Origin: Flavobacterium gawalongense
Lineage (GTDB): Bacteria > Bacteroidota > Bacteroidia > Flavobacteriales > Flavobacteriaceae
DNA: 64,000 bases
NCBI RefSeq assembly: GCF_007097265.1
Contig: NZ_VJZP01000009.1
Location: forward strand, 62,001-126,000
Direction of reading: 5' to 3'
Each line of letters starts with the position of its first letter. Within the stretch, counting starts at the first letter, position 1. Below the pieces are notes generated by a model. The model had not been told where the DNA came from. It saw nothing but the letters and a program-made list of their open reading frames with translations, and ran no database searches. Positions 1 to 9,830 of the stretch are shown here, in pieces. The translations under genes and the position numbers were made by a program.

Positions 1-1
1 C

Positions 2-2326
2 AACAATCAGGCATTCAATCTGCTTTCGTTGTTTTTGACTGAAATGATTCATATTCTGGAAGATGTACCCAATCCCGATTTGTTTTTGAATTTGTTTTTC
101 AGAAATGAAATTTACGGATTCAAAAAACCGGGTGAGGACGCTTTGAGTGGCGGTATTTCGGCTTGGACTCAAAAATATTTTATTACGCAAGGCAATTACA
201 AACCGCAAATTGTAGTCAGTGAATTGTCCGATGATTTTTTGATTACGCTAAATATAAAGGAGAAACAACAACAACCTGATGAAGCACCTTATGGCTTGCA
301 CGATATTTTAAATTTAGAAAAATTCGATAAAAATCGCTACGAAATTCTGCAAAGCCTGACTCAATTAAGCCCGTTTATTGATGGTTTAGATGGTTATATA
401 AACAGTCAAGGAGCAGATAAGATAGTAATGGGCAATGCTGTTTTTACACCTTTCTTGATGGAAATGATTCCAGCGATTCAGCTTTTGGATATTGATATTT
501 TGCTTCCAAAATCATTGCAAGAGATTTTAAAACCCAAAGCGAGCCTTAAAATTAAACGAAAAACGGAAGGAAAATCGTTTATTACGCTCGGAAAATTATT
601 CGATTTTGATTGGCAGATTGCCATTGGAGATACCTTGATGAGCGAAGAGGAGTTCAATAAATTACTCAAAAAATCAGATGGATTACTCAAATACAAATCC
701 AGGTATATTTATGTCAATCAAAACGATTTAGAAAAAATACACAAACATTTTACGTCCACCAAAGAGCTTTCGGCTTTCGAAATGTTGCGAGCTGCTTTGA
801 GTGGCGAATACCAAGGTGCTACAGTTGGCTTGACTGATGACGTACGGGATTTGATTGCCGAACTGACTAATTTTTCGGAAATCGAATTGCCAAAAGGGAT
901 CAACGCCCAGCTGCGTCCGTATCAACACCGCGGGTTTTCTTGGATGTACCGCAATGCCAAAATTGGTTTTGGATCCGTTCTTGCCGATGATATGGGATTG
1001 GGGAAAACCTTGCAGGTGATTACCACTTTATTGAAATACAAAGAAGACGGATTGCTCGAAAATGAAAAAGCCTTGGTCGTTGCCCCAACGGGACTTTTGA
1101 CGAATTGGGAAACCGAAATATCCAAATTTGCCCCAACATTAAAAACCAAAATTTACCACGGTGGGAATCGGAAATTGGATAAGGACGATGATTTTGACGT
1201 GTTAATTTCCTCTTATGGAATCGTGCGTAGTGATGCCAAGGAATTGAAAAAGAAAAAATGGCATTCGCTCGTAATTGACGAAGCACAAAACATAAAAAAC
1301 ACCAATACCGAACAAACCAAAGCCATTAAAACCATTGGTGCCAATCATTTTATAGCGATGAGCGGAACGCCGGTCGAGAACCGTTTGAGCGAATTGTGGA
1401 GTATTATGGATTATAGCAATCGTGGTTTTTTGGGTAACCTCAAAGAGTTTAACGAAACGTATGGTAACCCGATTCAGCAGTTTAATGACGTGGCTGTTGC
1501 CGAAAATCTAAAGAAAGTGACCGCTCCCTTTATGATGCGTCGATTAAAGTCGGACAAATCTATTATTTCTGATTTACCGGATAAAATCGAAATGGATTGT
1601 TATTCGACCCTTGCCAATGAGCAAGCTAGTTTGTATGAAAAAACGCTACAAAAGGCTATGGAAGACATCGATAGTTTAGACCTTAGCGATGATAAAGCCC
1701 TTTTTGTCCGACAAGGATTGGTTCTCCAGATGATTCTGGCACTCAAACAAATATGCAATCATCCCACACAATATTTAAAAAACAATATTCTTGACGCTTC
1801 GCTAAGTGGCAAAATGGAATTATTATTTAATCGATTGGACAGTATTATTGAAAGTGGTGAAAAAGTATTGATTTTTACCCAATTTACAGAAATGGGTAAT
1901 TTGCTAAAGCATTTTATCACAGAAAGATACAAAGAAGAACCGCTGTTTTACCACGGAGGCTGTAACTTGAAACAGCGTGCAACAATGGTCGATGGTTTCC
2001 AGAACAACCGTGCCGATAAGGTATTTATCCTTTCGCTCAAAGCCGCAGGAACAGGTTTGAATCTTACTGCCGCCAATCACGTCATCCATTTTGACCTTTG
2101 GTGGAACCCCGCCGTAGAAGCCCAAGCAACGGACAGAGCCTACAGAATTGGACAAAAAAGCAACGTAATGGTGCATCGTTTTATTACCAAAAACACCTTC
2201 GAAGAAAAAATAAACGATATGATTCAATCCAAAAAAGCCCTAGCCGAATTGACCGTTTCCACAGGCGAAAATTGGATTGGGAATCTTAGTAATACCGAGT
2301 TGAGGGAGTTGTTTGTAGCGGGGTAG
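2..2326 (+). CDS. SNF2-family DEAD/DEAH-box helicase, 5'-truncated by the window edge
   Basis: The reading frame is open from base 2, so the TTG near base 29 is not a real start and the gene begins upstream. The visible ~770 residues hold a complete SNF2 ATPase: Walker A with DDMGLGKT near residue 320 counted from base 29, the Walker B box DEAQ near 416, SGTPVENRLSELW (motif III), CNHP, and a helicase C-terminal half with LKAAGTGLNLT and QATDRAYRIGQ (motifs V and VI). Such proteins are ATP-driven DNA translocases that remodel protein-DNA complexes. Bacterial members often carry an N-terminal SWIM zinc finger, which would lie outside the window. The family assignment is firm; the cellular target is unknown. 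Confidence 0.93.
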   Translation, partial: NNQAFNLLSLFLTEMIHILEDVPNPDLFLNLFFRNEIYGFKKPGEDALSGGISAWTQKYFITQGNYKPQIVVSELSDDFLITLNIKEKQQQPDEAPYGLHDILNLEKFDKNRYEILQSLTQLSPFIDGLDGYINSQGADKIVMGNAVFTPFLMEMIPAIQLLDIDILLPKSLQEILKPKASLKIKRKTEGKSFITLGKLFDFDWQIAIGDTLMSEEEFNKLLKKSDGLLKYKSRYIYVNQNDLEKIHKHFTSTKELSAFEMLRAALSGEYQGATVGLTDDVRDLIAELTNFSEIELPKGINAQLRPYQHRGFSWMYRNAKIGFGSVLADDMGLGKTLQVITTLLKYKEDGLLENEKALVVAPTGLLTNWETEISKFAPTLKTKIYHGGNRKLDKDDDFDVLISSYGIVRSDAKELKKKKWHSLVIDEAQNIKNTNTEQTKAIKTIGANHFIAMSGTPVENRLSELWSIMDYSNRGFLGNLKEFNETYGNPIQQFNDVAVAENLKKVTAPFMMRRLKSDKSIISDLPDKIEMDCYSTLANEQASLYEKTLQKAMEDIDSLDLSDDKALFVRQGLVLQMILALKQICNHPTQYLKNNILDASLSGKMELLFNRLDSIIESGEKVLIFTQFTEMGNLLKHFITERYKEEPLFYHGGCNLKQRATMVDGFQNNRADKVFILSLKAAGTGLNLTAANHVIHFDLWWNPAVEAQATDRAYRIGQKSNVMVHRFITKNTFEEKINDMIQSKKALAELTVSTGENWIGNLSNTELRELFVAG

Positions 2327-2351
2327 ATTTTAATTTACTTCGTCAGTGTGT

Positions 2352-2470
2352 GGGCGTGACCCTTCGTAAAAACTACAGGTCGGGCTTTCCGTTCCCGCTT
2401 TTTTTTGAATTGCACCGCCTTTAAAGGCGGTGCAATTCAAAAAAAGAGCTCCACTGCCATCCCTCACGCA
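2352..2470. repeat. Dispersed palindromic intergenic repeat, copy 1, with a loopless 46-bp palindrome
   Basis: The element starts with GGGCGTGACCC (2352-2362), continues with a GGTCGGGCTTTCCG block and ends with CCACTGCCATCCCTCACGC (2452-2470). The same outer blocks occur in reverse orientation at 16232-16338, which defines a repeat family. The interior differs: here it is a perfect palindrome at 2400-2445 with 23-bp arms, no loop, and T and A runs at its ends. Because it directly follows the SNF2 gene, it may also act as a bidirectional terminator. Confidence 0.75.
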
Positions 2471-2530
2471 AAACCAAACGGCTCTTAAAGGATAAAAAGT
2501 CTAAAAGGAAGACCTAAAAATAAAAACCAA

Positions 2531-2818
2531 GTGAATAAAAACTATACTTTACCAAAAAAGGTGTACAAAGAATTAGCCAAGTTAGAATTGAATACGGCTT
2601 TGTTCTGTAATTGTTTGTTGTTAAAAAAAGAAATAGCAGGTTTGATGGTTTTACTCAATGATGACCTTTTTGATTGTTTCGGATTTGGTCAGAAAGAGTT
2701 TAATCGTCCTCCAGATTTCAAATTAAGAATGCTAAATTTGAGTGAGGAAATTTATGTTTTCGAATTTCAAATGATTTTAGAATCCGGTTTTAAAATTACA
2801 TTACAATCCTTTGGATAA
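2531..2818 (+). CDS. Hypothetical protein, 95 aa
   Basis: This is a small cytoplasmic-looking protein starting at a GTG. There is no signal peptide or clear membrane segment, although residues 20-45 are hydrophobic (NTALFCNCLL, EIAGLMVLL). I do not recognise a family. It follows the palindromic repeat and precedes another unknown small gene in the same direction. The non-ATG start and short length keep confidence moderate. It could be a remnant of a larger gene. Confidence 0.4.
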   Translation: MNKNYTLPKKVYKELAKLELNTALFCNCLLLKKEIAGLMVLLNDDLFDCFGFGQKEFNRPPDFKLRMLNLSEEIYVFEFQMILESGFKITLQSFG

Positions 2819-2857
2819 AAGAGTTAAGGAATTTTTGAGTAATGTTTAAAGAATGAA

Positions 2858-3082
2858 ATGATGTCTTTGCATCTTTATAATGATGATTGGAGTGATATAG
2901 TATCGGCGCATTTTCCTTTAGATATTGAGTTAGATTGGATTAAACGAAATTTAGATTTAATACATTCCTTAAAATCAAATCCCCATTTTTATTCGTTAAG
3001 CAATAAGTTAATAAATGAAAATCAAAATATAGATACTTATTATTTTGTCCAAAATAAAAAAGCAAATTTCATCGGATTTTGA
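2858..3082 (+). CDS. Hypothetical protein, 74 aa
   Basis: A short ORF that starts ATG-ATG 39 bases after the preceding small gene. It encodes a polar protein with WSDIVSAHF and LDWIKRNLDLIHSL segments that suggest two helices. No family was recognised. It may be genuine or part of decayed coding sequence between the helicase and the SEC-C gene. Confidence 0.35.
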   Translation: MMSLHLYNDDWSDIVSAHFPLDIELDWIKRNLDLIHSLKSNPHFYSLSNKLINENQNIDTYYFVQNKKANFIGF

Positions 3083-3182
3083 TAATGAAAGTATTGAAGA
3101 AAGGGCTATTTTTACAGGTTAAAAATAGATTGAAAATTAGACAATAATGGGTTAAATGGTTTATTTGTAAATAATTAAAAAT

Positions 3183-4598
3183 ATGAAAGCAGAAGAATTT
3201 TGGGATGTTTATATGAATTCAACCGAGAATACATTAGATATTTATGATGAAGCAATGGTGTTTTTCTCGGAAGAATTGCCTGATGGGTTCAACCAAGAAT
3301 ATGATACGCTAGAAGTTGTATTGGAGGTGCAAGGGCATCACAAAACCGCAAAAAAGTTTGAAAAAGTTATTGATTTTGTAAATTTAATAAAAGAAAAACA
3401 CCCAGAAATATATAAAGAAAGCTCTGTTTATTCCAATCGTTTTTTAGTAAATTATTACGCCTATCAAAATAATATTGCCGAAACAGAAAAAATTTTTGCA
3501 GATGCTTCAGTCAATGTAGCCGAAAACTATGATGAATTTTTATCGTTTTTTAAGACCTTATTATACTACCAACATATCGATATTATTGAAAAAGCAGTTG
3601 ACCCGAATTTTGAAGCTGTTAGCAATAGCGATACTTTAATTTGTGGTTCTGAATATGATTTGATTATAATAAAATTATTTAATTCTTTAGAAAAACACTA
3701 TTTGGCAAGTCAAGCAGGAATCGTTTTTGAAAAAGAAAAAGTAGTACAAGACATTCAAAAATACACTTTTGATTTTGTAGAAATAGAACAAAGTATAACT
3801 TTATTTGAAAAAGGACTTTTCGAGGACAATTGGGATGCAAAATCAATTCAAAAATTATTTTTAGAAAATAAATCGGACGCCTACCATATTCTTCAAGCAC
3901 AGTTTATTAAAACAATGTTGCAAAAGAATATTCGATTTGCCGTAAGTTCAAAAATTTGGGAGCTTTTGATGCGTTATTGGAGGGTAAATAACGAAAAATC
4001 CCAAAAACACTTTGCAATCGAAACGCAGGAATTCTATAAATTTCTTCAAGAAATATCGGGTGGGTTTTTCTCGAATGATACATCAGATAAGTATGCTATA
4101 CTCTGGGGAAGTGTTTATGTGTATGACTTTTTGTTTGAAAAAGAACTAATAGATTCCAAAACCTACAGCGAATTTATAGCCACTTCTCAAGAACTTAAAG
4201 GAGTTTTAATTGCTAATGAACCTGCTTCATTGTGGGAATTTAATTTTGTTCATAAATGGCAAAAACCAGACGGTATTTCGGAAATTGAGTTTGAAACAGA
4301 GGCGGAAATTTTCAACAAAAGTTTGACATTTGCTAAACATCGTTTTTCAGATTTCAAACCAATGATAGCATCAGAAATGGAAACTATTGGGGAACTTTCA
4401 GTATCTATACTTAAAGGCGAAGCGAAAATTATTGAGGAACAAAAGAACGCAGACGAAAGATTGAATTATCTTTTTGGCAATTCGGGAGCAAGTTTTGTTG
4501 AAAAACCAATTGTAAAAGAACTACACGAAAAAATAGGCAGAAATGACCCATGTCATTGTGGAAGTGGTAAGAAATTCAAAAAATGCTGTTTGAATTAA
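3183..4598 (+). CDS. SEC-C motif-containing helical protein, 471 aa
   Basis: The last ~20 residues form a SEC-C zinc-binding motif (NDPCHCGSGKKFKKCC, a CxC...CC cluster) like the tail of SecA. In SecA that tail binds zinc and contacts SecB and ribosomes. The preceding ~450 residues are a largely alpha-helical, acidic region without a recognised catalytic motif, resembling a TPR-like scaffold. It ends 16 bases before the 2-oxoglutarate oxygenase gene, so the two are probably co-transcribed. The SEC-C tail suggests recruitment to ribosomes, nascent chains or another protein partner; this is inference. The SEC-C call is certain and the overall function unknown. Confidence 0.85.
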   Translation: MKAEEFWDVYMNSTENTLDIYDEAMVFFSEELPDGFNQEYDTLEVVLEVQGHHKTAKKFEKVIDFVNLIKEKHPEIYKESSVYSNRFLVNYYAYQNNIAETEKIFADASVNVAENYDEFLSFFKTLLYYQHIDIIEKAVDPNFEAVSNSDTLICGSEYDLIIIKLFNSLEKHYLASQAGIVFEKEKVVQDIQKYTFDFVEIEQSITLFEKGLFEDNWDAKSIQKLFLENKSDAYHILQAQFIKTMLQKNIRFAVSSKIWELLMRYWRVNNEKSQKHFAIETQEFYKFLQEISGGFFSNDTSDKYAILWGSVYVYDFLFEKELIDSKTYSEFIATSQELKGVLIANEPASLWEFNFVHKWQKPDGISEIEFETEAEIFNKSLTFAKHRFSDFKPMIASEMETIGELSVSILKGEAKIIEEQKNADERLNYLFGNSGASFVEKPIVKELHEKIGRNDPCHCGSGKKFKKCCLN

Positions 4599-4614
4599 TT
4601 CGGATTATAAAAAA

Positions 4615-6831
4615 ATGATAGATTTTAAAAAACAACTAACTGAAGCACTTGATAAAATTGCAACTTCTGGTACTTTTTTTAGCGCAGGCGTAAATGATTT
4701 TTGTTTTCCAAAAATGAGCGTCAAAAATTTAGATGAAATTGCATTTCCGCTGAATAAAATACAAATTCAAGCCCTTATTTCAGTGGCTCATAAAGCCCCT
4801 TTTGGAAAAGGAAGTGAAACTATTCTTGATACAAATGTTCGGAATTGTTGGGAAATTGATGCTTCTCAAATTGAGTTTGAAGGCAATAATTGGAATAATT
4901 TAATCGATAAAACGATAACTAAAATCAAACCCGATTTAGGTATTAAAGATAAAAAAACAGAAGCCCATTTATACAAAATGCTTATTTATGAAGAAGGCGA
5001 TTTTTTTCTTCCACACAAAGATTCTGAAAAAGAAAAAGGGATGTTTGGAACACTGATTATAGGTTTACCTTCCAAACATTCAGGTGGAGAATTAGTGCTT
5101 TCGTTCGATGGAGAAGAACATAGCGTTTCTTTTGCCGAAAATTGTTCTAACGATACACTCCCTTATGTTGCTTTTTATGCCGATTGTCAACACGAAATTA
5201 AACCCACGACTTCTGGATACAGAGTTTGTTTGGTTTATAATCTAATTGACCTGCAAGTAGAAAATAATATAAAATTAACCTCATTACTTCCTGAAATTGA
5301 TGCAATTGAAAATTTGTTTCAAAGCCAAACAGAGCGTACTGATATGCCTTACGTTTATCTGTTAGGGCATCAATATACTCCAACAAATTTTTCATTAGAA
5401 CAGCTAAAACTCAAGGACAGACCCGTGGCGGAAGTTTTATTGAAAGCTGCAGAAAAAGCGGGTTATTATGCAAAACTGGCTCTTGTGACTTCCTACCAAG
5501 CTGGTTCGCTGGAGATGGATTATGATTATGGTAACCGAAGAAGTTATTATTATGATGATGATGATGATGAAATTGATGTGGATTCAGCCGAAATGGGCGA
5601 AATTTATGAGGAGTATATATCAATTAATCATTGGGATTCTTCGTCTTTTCCTTCAATAGATGTAAGAAGCGTGGAAATAGAAGATTTAATCTGTAATTTT
5701 GAAATAAATGATGGCGATCCAATAGAAAAAGAAGCCGAAGGTTATACCGGAAACGCTGGAATGGAAATGATGTTTTGGTACCATTATGGAGCTGTTGTGT
5801 TTTGGAAAAAAGAAAATCATTTGGCAATTTTGAAAGGAGCTACTATTTTTACAAAATTAAAATGGTTGCAATATTACGCTTCAAGATGGGATTCCATAAC
5901 CGATTTTGAAAAAGAAATGGGCAAAGAAATTTTTCAATATAATTTGGCAGGCTCCTACAATTCGAGAGATGAAGAAACGGAATCTTTTGATGCAATCGTT
6001 GATTTTTTGAAGGTTGTAAACGATGCTGATTTTATCAATCAAGAGTCAAAAAATATTTTAATCAACTATTTTTCGAATATTTCAACCGATAAATGGATGG
6101 AATTATTGACTCGTTTTTCGACAGTACCTTTTGATGATGTTGTATTGGATAATGCAATATTGAAGAACAGTAAAAATTTGAATCATTTATTGACAATTTT
6201 AAATCGATTAAATCAAGTACAGTTTTCCAAATTAACAGAAAAAGTTCTTGAAAAATTACCTAATTCTCTTGCTGGTTTTAACTTTTTAGAACATAAGGGG
6301 ACTATTTTAAAAAGTTTACTATCCAATTGCATACAAATAGCCCAGCACAAAGAAAAGGATACGTTGTGGATAGAAAGTGTGGCGCAATCCATCACACAAA
6401 ACTTGGACAGGGATTTTGTGAATGATTATTTGATAGATACAATTTTGGTTAACAATTTAAAAGATACGGTATTAGGGAATGCTATTTTAACTATTGCCAA
6501 AAAACATTTAGAAAACAGAGTGGACAATAAACCACAAATTCCTGCAAACTGGTCAAGAGCAGTGCCTCAAAAAAGTAGCTATTCAAAGGTTTGGGCTATT
6601 TTGAATAATTTTTTACAATCGCCAACAGAGCAACTATATGACTTTAAAAGTTTACAAGCCAATAGAAGCGAAATGGAGTCTGCCATCCGAAATGTAACCA
6701 TAGATTTAGATTTAGAAACCATCCGAAAAGGATCTCCACATACCCTACGACTCACCAAAAACACCAATGCCTATAAAGTGGAACTCAAAAAATGGGAACA
6801 GGATTGTGTTTTATTGGGGAAGTTGGAATAG
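4615..6831 (+). CDS. 2OG-Fe(II) oxygenase (prolyl-4-hydroxylase-like) with long C-terminal extension, 738 aa
   Basis: The N-terminal ~210 residues carry the double-stranded beta-helix iron site: His134 and Asp136 in PHKD, distal His193 in CQHEI, and Arg203 in GYRVCLVY, which would bind 2-oxoglutarate. Known members hydroxylate prolyl or other side chains using O2 and 2-oxoglutarate. The remaining ~520 residues match nothing I recognise. They include a low-complexity acidic run (YYYDDDDDE near residues 310-320, encoded by GAT repeats) and mostly helical sequence. It is transcriptionally coupled to the SEC-C protein. Far longer than a minimal P4H domain, so a multidomain protein-modifying enzyme is plausible but unproven. 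Confidence 0.85.
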   Translation: MIDFKKQLTEALDKIATSGTFFSAGVNDFCFPKMSVKNLDEIAFPLNKIQIQALISVAHKAPFGKGSETILDTNVRNCWEIDASQIEFEGNNWNNLIDKTITKIKPDLGIKDKKTEAHLYKMLIYEEGDFFLPHKDSEKEKGMFGTLIIGLPSKHSGGELVLSFDGEEHSVSFAENCSNDTLPYVAFYADCQHEIKPTTSGYRVCLVYNLIDLQVENNIKLTSLLPEIDAIENLFQSQTERTDMPYVYLLGHQYTPTNFSLEQLKLKDRPVAEVLLKAAEKAGYYAKLALVTSYQAGSLEMDYDYGNRRSYYYDDDDDEIDVDSAEMGEIYEEYISINHWDSSSFPSIDVRSVEIEDLICNFEINDGDPIEKEAEGYTGNAGMEMMFWYHYGAVVFWKKENHLAILKGATIFTKLKWLQYYASRWDSITDFEKEMGKEIFQYNLAGSYNSRDEETESFDAIVDFLKVVNDADFINQESKNILINYFSNISTDKWMELLTRFSTVPFDDVVLDNAILKNSKNLNHLLTILNRLNQVQFSKLTEKVLEKLPNSLAGFNFLEHKGTILKSLLSNCIQIAQHKEKDTLWIESVAQSITQNLDRDFVNDYLIDTILVNNLKDTVLGNAILTIAKKHLENRVDNKPQIPANWSRAVPQKSSYSKVWAILNNFLQSPTEQLYDFKSLQANRSEMESAIRNVTIDLDLETIRKGSPHTLRLTKNTNAYKVELKKWEQDCVLLGKLE

Positions 6832-6859
6832 GGTTTAGTGTATACAAAAAACATAACTT

Positions 6860-6889
6860 TTGAATAATAGTTATTATTAGTTAAGTTTG
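6860..6889 (+). promoter_or_regulatory. Bacteroidota-type promoter for parC
   Basis: TTG at 6860-6862, a 19-base spacer and TAAGTTTG at 6882-6889 match the TTG/TAnnTTTG consensus. The predicted transcription start lies ~25 bases before the parC ATG. It fits a promoter independent of the oxygenase gene upstream. Confidence 0.55.
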
Positions 6890-6921
6890 TAACAAGTAAA
6901 AAATAAAATCGATTTCAATAA

Positions 6922-9654
6922 ATGAAAGACGAAGAAGACGAAAATACAATCCCAGAAGGTCAAGAAGAAAATAATTCTAACAATCATTCTACTGATGAAA
7001 ATCTAGAAGAAAATGATTCGGATGAAATTATTGATGTAGATAAAAAATCTTTTGAGGGACAGCATTTTTACGAAAACCAAGAAGATGAAAATGATACCAT
7101 AACCAAAGTTACAGGAATGTATAAAGATTGGTTTTTGGATTATGCTTCCTATGTAATTCTGGAGCGTGCAGTTCCTGCGATTGAAGATGGCTTTAAGCCG
7201 GTACAACGCCGTATCATGCACTCCTTGAAAGAATTAGATGACGGTCGTTATAATAAAGTAGCTAATGTTGTTGGACACACTATGCAGTATCATCCTCACG
7301 GAGATCAGAGTATTGGTGATGCGATGGTACAAATTGGTCAGAAAGAACTGCTGATTGACTGTCAGGGAAACTGGGGGAATATCCTAACAGGAGATGGTGC
7401 TGCGGCTTCTCGTTATATCGAAGCGCGTTTGTCTAAATTTGCTTTGGAAGTTTTATATTCTCCAAAGATTACTGACTGGGGAGTTTCTTACGATGGTCGT
7501 CGTGCGGAGCCCAATAATCTGCCTGTAAAATTCCCATTATTATTGGCTTCCGGAGCAGAGGGAATCGCTGTGGGTCTTTCGACGAAAGTCTTACCTCATA
7601 ATTTTAATGAACTAATTGATTCTTCGATAAAAATATTAAAAGGAAAACCATTTACCCTATATCCTGATTTCTTGACACAAGGTATTGCTGATGTGTCTAA
7701 TTATAATGATGGATTGCGTGGCGGACGTGTACGTGTACGTGCCAAAATTGCACAGCTAGACAAGAATACCTTGGTGATTACCCAAATTCCGTTTTCGACC
7801 AATACGACCACTTTGATTGACAGTATTTTGAAAGCGAATGATAAAGGGAAAATCAAAATCAAGAAAATTGAGGACAATACCGCTGCTGAGGTAGAAATAT
7901 TAATACACCTTTTTCCAGGAGTTTCACCAGATAAAACGATTGATGCATTGTTTGCTTTCACGGCCTGTGAAACTTCGGTAGCTCCTTTGGGTTGTGTGAT
8001 TGAGGATAACAAACCGTTGTTCATTGGAGTTTCTGCGATGTTGAGAATTTCAACAAATAGGACTGTTCAGCTCTTAAAAAGCGAACTCGAAATCCAGTTA
8101 GGCGAATTGGAAGAACAATGGCATTTTCTTTCTTTGGAACGTATTTTTATTGAGAATAAAATATACCGTGACATTGAAGAAGAAACCACTAGGGAAGGCG
8201 TAATCAAATCGGTTGATGATGGTTTGAAACCACATACGAAACACTTAAAACGTGCGGTTACCGAAGAAGATATTCTGCGTTTATTGGATATCCGAATCAT
8301 GCGTATTTCTAAATTTGACAGCAATAAAGCACAGGACAAAATCGAATCATTGGAAGGCGATATTGAACAAGTAAAACACAACTTAGAACATCTGATTGAT
8401 TTTGCAATTGCCTATTTTACTAAGTTAAAAGAGAAATACGGGAAAGGACGCGAACGCCAAACGGAGCTTCGTATTTTTGATGATATCGAAGCTACCAAAG
8501 TGGTTTTAAGAAACACGAAACTGTATGTAAATAGAGAAGAAGGTTTTGTAGGAACGAGTTTGAAAAAAGACGAATACGTTACGGATTGTTCCGATATTGA
8601 TGATGTAATTGTTTTTCTGCGAGATGGTAAAATGATGATTACCAAAGTAGATGCTAAAACTTTTGTAGGTAAAGATATTATCCATATTGCTATTTTTGAC
8701 AAAAGTGATAAGCGTACGATTTACAATATGATTTACCGTGACGGGAAATCTGGTCCTTCCTATATAAAAAGATTCAATGTTTCTGGGGTAACCCGTGACA
8801 AAGCCTATGATTTAACCAATGAAACTGCAGGTTCTCAAGTAGTGTATTTCTCTTGTAATCCAAATGGTGAAGCGGAGGTAATTACGATACTATTACGTCA
8901 GGTAGGAAGTGTTAAAAAATTGAAATTCGATATTGATTTTGCCAGTTTAGCCATAAAAGGGCGTGCTTCCAAAGGAAATTTGGTAACTAAATATCCAATC
9001 AAGAAAATCGAACTGAAAGAAAAAGGGATTTCGACTTTATTACCAAGAAAAGTTTGGTTTGACGATACTGTCCAACGATTAAACGTCGATGGGAGAGGAG
9101 AGCTATTGGGAGAATTCAGACCAAGTGATAAGATTTTGATTATATCTCAATCCGGAAAAATAAAAGTAATTACGCCTGAATTATCGACTCATTTTGATGA
9201 AGATATGGTAATTTTGGAAAAATGGGTTCCTAAAAAACCAATTTCAGCGATTTATTATGATGGTGAAAAAGAGCGCTATTATATCAAACGTTTCTTGGTA
9301 GAAACAGAGAACAAAGAGGAAAGTTTCATCACGGAACATTCTAATTCACATCTTGAAATTGTAGCTACGGATTATCGTCCTGTTGCCGAATTGGTTTTTG
9401 CAAAAGTAAAAGGAGTTCAGAAAGAGAGTATGACGGTTGATATTGAATCCTTTATTGCTTTAAAAGGGTTTAAAGCGCTCGGTAATCAATTGACAACTGA
9501 TAAATTGAAACAAGTAAATCTTTTGGAATCTTTGCCGTATGAAATTCCAGAGGAAATTATTCCGGAAGAAATAGAAGTTCAAGGAGAAACAGATGCTGAT
9601 GATATTGACATTCAATTGGATGACGATGGTCAAATAACATTGTCTTTAGACTAA
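6922..9654 (+). CDS. parC: DNA topoisomerase IV subunit A (ParC/GyrA family)
   Basis: Type IIA topoisomerase A subunit that breaks and rejoins DNA through a tyrosyl ester; topo IV mainly decatenates daughter chromosomes. Seen here: the N-terminal breakage-reunion domain with GFKPVQRRIMHSL and YHPHGD, and the catalytic Tyr165 in AASRYIEARLS. This is followed by the tower and coiled-coil region and a C-terminal beta-propeller-like half. The GyrA-box of true gyrase A was not seen, which favours ParC. Residues 1-55 form an Asp/Glu/Asn-rich extension before the conserved domain, and the C-terminus is also acidic. No parE lies within the visible upstream sequence. At 910 aa it is somewhat long for ParC. 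Confidence 0.92.
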   Translation: MKDEEDENTIPEGQEENNSNNHSTDENLEENDSDEIIDVDKKSFEGQHFYENQEDENDTITKVTGMYKDWFLDYASYVILERAVPAIEDGFKPVQRRIMHSLKELDDGRYNKVANVVGHTMQYHPHGDQSIGDAMVQIGQKELLIDCQGNWGNILTGDGAAASRYIEARLSKFALEVLYSPKITDWGVSYDGRRAEPNNLPVKFPLLLASGAEGIAVGLSTKVLPHNFNELIDSSIKILKGKPFTLYPDFLTQGIADVSNYNDGLRGGRVRVRAKIAQLDKNTLVITQIPFSTNTTTLIDSILKANDKGKIKIKKIEDNTAAEVEILIHLFPGVSPDKTIDALFAFTACETSVAPLGCVIEDNKPLFIGVSAMLRISTNRTVQLLKSELEIQLGELEEQWHFLSLERIFIENKIYRDIEEETTREGVIKSVDDGLKPHTKHLKRAVTEEDILRLLDIRIMRISKFDSNKAQDKIESLEGDIEQVKHNLEHLIDFAIAYFTKLKEKYGKGRERQTELRIFDDIEATKVVLRNTKLYVNREEGFVGTSLKKDEYVTDCSDIDDVIVFLRDGKMMITKVDAKTFVGKDIIHIAIFDKSDKRTIYNMIYRDGKSGPSYIKRFNVSGVTRDKAYDLTNETAGSQVVYFSCNPNGEAEVITILLRQVGSVKKLKFDIDFASLAIKGRASKGNLVTKYPIKKIELKEKGISTLLPRKVWFDDTVQRLNVDGRGELLGEFRPSDKILIISQSGKIKVITPELSTHFDEDMVILEKWVPKKPISAIYYDGEKERYYIKRFLVETENKEESFITEHSNSHLEIVATDYRPVAELVFAKVKGVQKESMTVDIESFIALKGFKALGNQLTTDKLKQVNLLESLPYEIPEEIIPEEIEVQGETDADDIDIQLDDDGQITLSLD

Positions 9655-9707
9655 AAAAAGCTTCTGAAAAGACTACCGTCTTGACATAATATTGAATAGG
9701 ATATTTA

Positions 9708-9830
9708 ACACGAATTTCACGAATTTGCACGAATTAATTAGTGGGAATTAATGAAATTCGTGTTTAACTGTTTTTATATTAGCTTATAAATCAGTGTAAA
9801 TCTGCTTAATCAGTACAATCTGTGTTCTTT
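9708..9830. repeat. Dispersed hairpin repeat in the parC/exonuclease gap
   Basis: The 276-base gap (9655-9930) holds a fold-back: ACACGAATTTCAC at 9708-9720 pairs with GAAATTCGTGTT at 9752-9763. A second module with CAGTGTAAATCTGC and CAATCTGTGTTC follows at 9792-9825. The first module recurs at 22837-22934, and words of the second recur at 45521-45635. These are non-coding dispersed repeats between convergent genes; no function is assigned. Confidence 0.6.

Noticed and set aside
29..60. Start of the SNF2 helicase at the TTG near base 29
   Set aside because: The frame is open to the window edge and the domain layout implies missing N-terminal sequence.
5411..5623. Histidine-rich minus-strand ORF
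   Set aside because: It is the reverse-strand shadow of the GAT-repeat region inside the oxygenase gene.
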